Positions 38,488 to 42,021 of a stretch of DNA of 42,021 bases are shown piece after piece. Origin of the DNA: Candidatus Kaiserbacteria bacterium. Its GTDB lineage: Bacteria; Patescibacteriota; Minisyncoccia; Phycocordibacterales; UBA918. Every line of letters starts with the position of its first letter. Within the stretch, counting starts at the first letter, position 1. A model generated the notes under the pieces. The model saw only the letters and a list, made by a program, of their open reading frames with translations. It was not told the DNA's origin and ran no database searches. A program made the translations under genes and the position numbers. The DNA is taken from NCBI GenBank assembly GCA_020428905.1, contig JAGQLY010000018.1, positions 1 to 42,021 on the forward strand. The letters are read 5' to 3'.

Positions 38488-41400
38488 ATGGCAGAAAAAG
38501 TGAGTGCGGAAAATACCGAAGCGATGGAAACGGCGCACAGCGATGTCCGCTTTGTTCATCTCCATACACACAGTCACTATTCCCTTCTCAACGCCATTCC
38601 CACAACCAAAGAACTGGCGGCGGCAGCGAAAGCCGACGGAATGCCCGCACTTGCACTCACCGACGCTGGTGCACTCTACGGTGCCATTGATTTTTATAAA
38701 TCATGTACGAAGGAAGGTATTAAGCCAATCATCGGACTCGACGCCTACCTCGCCCCACGTACCCTCCACGACAAAGATGCTGGCATAGACAAGCCCCGCG
38801 GGCGTGCTGTTTTTCTTGCTAAGAGCCACACCGGATATGTGAACCTTATCAAGATGGTCACCCGCTCTTTCGTTGACGGCTTTTACTACAAACCTCGCAT
38901 CGACCATGCGCTTATTGAGGAGCTTCACGAAGACGTAGTGTGTATCTTGCCCTCATTTAGTGGCGAACCAGCACTCGCACTCAAAGATGACGACACCGAA
39001 GCAGCCGGTGCTGTCCTCGATTGGTACCGCGGCATTTTTGGTGACGACTGCTACCTCGAACTCACGCACCATCCAGAAATTACAGGACACGAAGAGCTGC
39101 AAGAAAAAATTCGGGCACTCGCAACGACTACAAACACACCCCTCGTCGCGGCGCATGATGTGTACTACCTCAAACCCGAAGACCACCTTGCACGCGAAGT
39201 AATGCTCAAAATCCAAAATGGCGGCGCAGTCGAAGACACCAACGCCTTTGAAGAAGGAACTGCGCCGGACTTTTCATTTATCACCCAAGAGAAAGCTGTC
39301 GAGCTCTTCACTGACACCCCTGAAGCAGTAGCGAATACGCTCAAGATCGCAGAGAAGTGTACCGTCGAAATGACACCCGGCGAAACCTGGTACTTCCCAA
39401 ACTACATCATTGAAAGTGGTCGCGAGCCAGACGACGAACTCCGTATCACCGCAGAAGAGGGCGTGTCGTGGCGCGGGCTTGATCCGGAAGATCCAGTGGT
39501 GAGAGAACGCCTCCACTATGAGCTTGGGGTCATTAAGGCAAAGGGATACGCAAAATATTTCCTCGTGGTGGGAGATCTCATTCGTGAAGCGCGCGAGCGA
39601 AATATTTTGACCACCATTCGTGGTTCGGTCGCAGGATCACTTACCACGTACGTCCTCGGAATTACCAATGTAAACCCGCTCGAATATCGACTTCCCTTCG
39701 AGCGCTTTCTTAATCCGGAACGACCGTCGGCCCCGGATATCGACATGGACTTCGCCGATAATCGTCGCGATGAGATTATTGCGTATGCCCGTGAAAAGTA
39801 CGGGGCTGACAAGGTGGCGCAGATTGGTACCTTCGGGACCATGATGGCACGCGCAGCGGTGCGTGATACGGCGCGCGCGCTCGGCTTCCCGTATGCGACC
39901 GGCGACCGTATTGCAAAACTCATTCCCATGGGCAGCCAAGGGTTCCCGATGACGATCGCGCGCGCACTTGAAATCGAACCCGATCTCAAGGAACTTTACG
40001 CCAAAGACACTGAGACACAGGAAGTTATAAACCTTGCACGACAAATAGAGGGGCGGGCGCGACACCTTGGTGTACACGCAGCTGGTGTAGTGATCGCGCC
40101 GCGCCCGCTCGATGAGTTCACCCCCGTCCAGCCCGATCCAAAGACCGGAAAGCTCATTACCCAATACGAAATGCACAGCGTCGGCGAGGATGGTGTCGGG
40201 CTCTTGAAGTTTGACTTCCTCGGTATCAAAAACCTTGCCATTCTCGCCGATGCGGTCGATCGCGTACGTGCTATTCATGGCGTGAAGATTGATATCGAAA
40301 ACATCCCCGTCGATGACAAAAAAACGTTCGCGATGCTCGCACGCGGCGAAACCATGGGACTCTTCCAGCTCAATGGTTCCGGTATGACGGCGTTTCTCAA
40401 GCAACTGCGGCCGACGACCATCTACGATATCAACGCGATGGTGGCACTGTATCGCCCGGGACCGATGGAGTCTATCCCCCAGTACATTGAGCGCAAACAT
40501 GCACCGAATCTTGTTTCCTATCTCGATCCCCGTCTTGAACATATTCTCAACCGTTCGTATGGCGTGATCACCTACCAGGACGACGTGATGATGATTGCTA
40601 TTGAGCTTGCGGGATACTCGTGGCTCGATGCTGACAAACTCCGAAAAGCAATGGGAAAGAAGATTCCTGAAGTGATGGAGGCCGAAAAAGAAAAGTTACT
40701 CTCCGGCTTCGTTGAGTACGGCAAACTGTCTGCCTCTGTTGCAGACAAGCTCTGGAAGCTTATTGAGCCATTTGCCGCATACGGATTCAATAAAGCGCAT
40801 GCGGCAAGCTATGGTCGTGTCGCGTACCAGACCGCATACATGAAGGCGAATTATCCTGTTGAGTACATGTCGGCAGTGCTCACGGCTGACGCCGGAGACA
40901 CCGAGAAGATTTCAGAAATAATTCACGAATGTGAACGTATGGGTATCGAGGTGCTGCCGCCGGATATCAACGAAAGCTACTCCGCCTTTTCGGTAGTGCC
41001 TGCCAAGGGTACGGTTGAGGCAAAGATTCGATTTGGGCTCACTACTATCAAAAACTTCGGTGAGGGTGTCGCAGACACCATCATTCGTGAGCGCAAAAAC
41101 AACGGCCCGTACACCTCCATCACCGACTTCCTCACTCGCGTCACTGATCGCAGTTTAAATAAAAAGTCGCTTGAAGCACTCATTATGACAGGCGCATTCG
41201 ACCAGTTTGAAGAGCGTGGCATCATGCTCTTCAATCTCGATACCCTTCTTGGATTTAACAAAGAACAAACTGCGGGCAAAGAGGCATCGCAAGATTCTCT
41301 CTTTGCCGCCGTCGGTGATACGAGCGTACACACCATCACCCTCACGGAAGGATCTCCGGCAACAACCGCTGAAAAATTAACTTGGGAAAAAGAACTCCTC

Positions 41401-41766
41401 GGCGTCTACGTCTCCGGCCACCCACTCGACCAACACACTGAAGAACTCAAGAAACGCCCGAGCATCGGCGTTCTCAAAGCCGACGGGAGAAACGGCATTC
41501 CAATTGTGACTGCCGGTATGGTGGAGACAGTGCGAGAACTCCTTACAAAAAAGGGAGATCGTATGGCCTTCGTACAGCTCGCAAATCAGTCTGATGCAAT
41601 CGAGATGGTCGCCTTCCCCGAAACCTACCGCGCATACCAAGCACTACTACAACCTGGCACCTGCGTTGCAGTGAAGGGGCGCCTCTCCGTACGCAATGAC
41701 GAACCAACAATCGCCCTTGAGAAAGTAAAGTCGCTTGCACCGAGCACTGAGAGCGAGCCGTCTTAG
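38488..41766 (+). CDS. dnaE: DNA polymerase III subunit alpha
   Basis: A 1092-aa replicative polymerase. An N-terminal PHP domain (FVHLHTHSHYSLLNAIP to GIKPIIGLDAYL) is followed by the polymerase palm with the catalytic PDIDMDFADNRR, fingers with ARHLGVHAAGVVIAP, the tandem HhH region (KAHAASYGRVAYQTAYMK nearby) and a C-terminal OB fold. In the PHP domain, family metal ligands are partly replaced: the usual L-D-G is LNA, T-D-H-G is TDAG, and G-x-E is GLD, so PHP exonuclease activity is doubtful. The ATG at 38488 (MAEKV) is chosen over the frame start at 38359 because TATAAT ends 9 nt upstream. A T-box leader follows. Confidence 0.97.
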   Translation: MAEKVSAENTEAMETAHSDVRFVHLHTHSHYSLLNAIPTTKELAAAAKADGMPALALTDAGALYGAIDFYKSCTKEGIKPIIGLDAYLAPRTLHDKDAGIDKPRGRAVFLAKSHTGYVNLIKMVTRSFVDGFYYKPRIDHALIEELHEDVVCILPSFSGEPALALKDDDTEAAGAVLDWYRGIFGDDCYLELTHHPEITGHEELQEKIRALATTTNTPLVAAHDVYYLKPEDHLAREVMLKIQNGGAVEDTNAFEEGTAPDFSFITQEKAVELFTDTPEAVANTLKIAEKCTVEMTPGETWYFPNYIIESGREPDDELRITAEEGVSWRGLDPEDPVVRERLHYELGVIKAKGYAKYFLVVGDLIREARERNILTTIRGSVAGSLTTYVLGITNVNPLEYRLPFERFLNPERPSAPDIDMDFADNRRDEIIAYAREKYGADKVAQIGTFGTMMARAAVRDTARALGFPYATGDRIAKLIPMGSQGFPMTIARALEIEPDLKELYAKDTETQEVINLARQIEGRARHLGVHAAGVVIAPRPLDEFTPVQPDPKTGKLITQYEMHSVGEDGVGLLKFDFLGIKNLAILADAVDRVRAIHGVKIDIENIPVDDKKTFAMLARGETMGLFQLNGSGMTAFLKQLRPTTIYDINAMVALYRPGPMESIPQYIERKHAPNLVSYLDPRLEHILNRSYGVITYQDDVMMIAIELAGYSWLDADKLRKAMGKKIPEVMEAEKEKLLSGFVEYGKLSASVADKLWKLIEPFAAYGFNKAHAASYGRVAYQTAYMKANYPVEYMSAVLTADAGDTEKISEIIHECERMGIEVLPPDINESYSAFSVVPAKGTVEAKIRFGLTTIKNFGEGVADTIIRERKNNGPYTSITDFLTRVTDRSLNKKSLEALIMTGAFDQFEERGIMLFNLDTLLGFNKEQTAGKEASQDSLFAAVGDTSVHTITLTEGSPATTAEKLTWEKELLGVYVSGHPLDQHTEELKKRPSIGVLKADGRNGIPIVTAGMVETVRELLTKKGDRMAFVQLANQSDAIEMVAFPETYRAYQALLQPGTCVAVKGRLSVRNDEPTIALEKVKSLAPSTESEPS

Positions 41767-41784
41767 GGGAAGCCGCTCTTTTTT
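41750..41784 (+). terminator. Probable dnaE terminator
   Basis: AGAGCG (41750-41755) and CGCTCT (41774-41779) form a 6-bp stem with a long loop over the stop codon, followed by six T. Confidence 0.5.
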
Positions 41785-41790
41785 ACTTCA

Positions 41791-41818
41791 TTGACAACCG
41801 CGACGAGCGCGGTACCAT
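41791..41818 (+). promoter_or_regulatory. Promoter of the T-box transcript
   Basis: TTGACA (41791-41796), 16-nt spacer, TACCAT (41813-41818). The spacer contains an ACCGCG/CGCGGT inverted repeat. Transcription would start near 41825. Confidence 0.55.
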
Positions 41819-41824
41819 GATCTA

Positions 41825-42004
41825 CACAGAGATTGCAGTGATCACCATCCACTGTCCTATAAAGGAGCACTCGTGCCTAATCTGTACTAATGAAGTACCT
41901 GTCCGGCATATCGGGCAGGAAACTCGGTGGAACCGCGGTCACACGCCAGATCGCCCGAGTGAAAATACGACTCCGTCGTTTTTTCACTCGGGCGCTTTTG
42001 TTTT
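41825..42004 (+). promoter_or_regulatory. T-box riboswitch (tRNA-sensing leader)
   Basis: The T-box sequence TGGAACCGCGG is at 41928-41938, flanked by ACTCGG (41922-41927), which pairs with CCGAGT (41955-41960) to make the antiterminator. That same CCGAGT is part of the terminator stem at 41952-41994, so the two folds exclude each other. Upstream, CCTGTCCG/CGGGCAGG (41898-41919) fits Stem III. The first domain is only about 60 nt: ACAGA (41826-41830) pairs with TCTGT (41881-41885) with a GA bulge, and inside is CAGTG-ATCACCATC-CACTG (41836-41854). A specifier AUC (Ile) in that terminal loop is my inference, recalling ultrashort Stem I ileS T-boxes of actinobacteria. The regulated gene, probably an aminoacyl-tRNA synthetase, lies beyond the window. 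Confidence 0.88.
41952..42004 (+). terminator. T-box regulated intrinsic terminator
   Basis: CGCCCGAGTGAAAA (41952-41965) pairs with 41981-41994; after one T-T mismatch ACGAC/GTCGT extends the stem. CTTTTGTTTT follows (41995-42004). Confidence 0.9.
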
Positions 42005-42021
42005 ATTACTATGTACACACG

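Noticed and set aside
41784-41897. TACTTCATT/AATGAAGTA 9-bp pairing as the base of a long T-box Stem I
   Set aside because: The pairing is real in sequence, but its left arm lies upstream of the probable transcription start (about 41825), so it would not be in the RNA; retained only as an alternative if the promoter is misplaced.
1-42021. CRISPR array, IS element or prophage
   Set aside because: The hairpins recur irregularly and differ in sequence; no transposase, integrase, Cas or phage protein is encoded.

Overview
The window reads as a compact bacterial chromosome segment, most likely from a Parcubacteria-type member of the Candidate Phyla Radiation (Patescibacteria). This is inferred from gene content and protein style: a primase that has lost most of its zinc ligands, a very short SMC, a basic histone-like tail on the housekeeping sigma factor, low-complexity tails on ribosomal proteins S16 and L32, an rpsP-KH-trmD cluster without rimM or rplS, and typical CPR orphan proteins. 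TGA is used as a stop codon, so the recoded Gracilibacteria/Absconditabacteria are unlikely. I see no rRNA, tRNA, CRISPR array, insertion sequence or phage.

Layout. 1-1107 (-): ABC exporter (ATPase plus the start of its permease). 1191-4620 (+): prmC, a small membrane protein, a bPH-domain protein, hisS and a DEDD exonuclease. 4621-6933: accessory island with an unknown 255-aa protein (-), a MOSC protein (+) and a four-TM protein (+). 7055-8762: uppP (-) divergent from a DsbA-like oxidoreductase (+). 8817-11783 (-): UvrD-like helicase fused to a RecB-type nuclease, divergent from a CBS protein and a CPA1 Na+/H+ antiporter (+). 14670-17843 (-): rpoD and dnaG. 17953-18393 (+): orphan. 18468-25361 (-): rpoC and rpoB behind a long leader. 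25726-26109 (+): orphan. 26175-28639 (-): DUF2127 protein, trmD, khpA, rpsP. 28714-31500 (+): RNase R and a GNAT acetyltransferase. 31810-37419 (-): smc, a pseudopilin, rnc, a nusB-Nudix fusion, rpmF and rnhB. 37443-38355 (-): a duplicated rnhB 5' end and two orphans. 38488-41766 (+): dnaE. 41791-42004 (+): a T-box riboswitch whose target gene lies beyond the window.

The genes serve mainly DNA replication and repair (dnaE, dnaG, smc, rnhB, uvrD-like), transcription (rpoB, rpoC, rpoD, nusB) and translation or RNA metabolism (hisS, prmC, trmD, rpsP, rpmF, khpA, rnc, rnr). Two expression styles stand out. Housekeeping genes usually have an (often extended) -10 hexamer 6-13 nt before the ATG and no Shine-Dalgarno, implying leaderless or nearly leaderless mRNA. 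Orphan or accessory genes (4929, 5918, 6515, 17953, 25726, 30952, 37652, 38035) instead have real leaders with strong Shine-Dalgarno sites, usually their own hairpin terminator, and in several cases a complete sigma-70 promoter.

The items most worth following up are the T-box leader at the right end with a possible Ile specifier in a very short Stem I, the rnhB 5'-end duplication carrying a palindromic insertion, the leaderless/led dichotomy, and the divergent forms of SMC, DnaG, RpoD and NusB.
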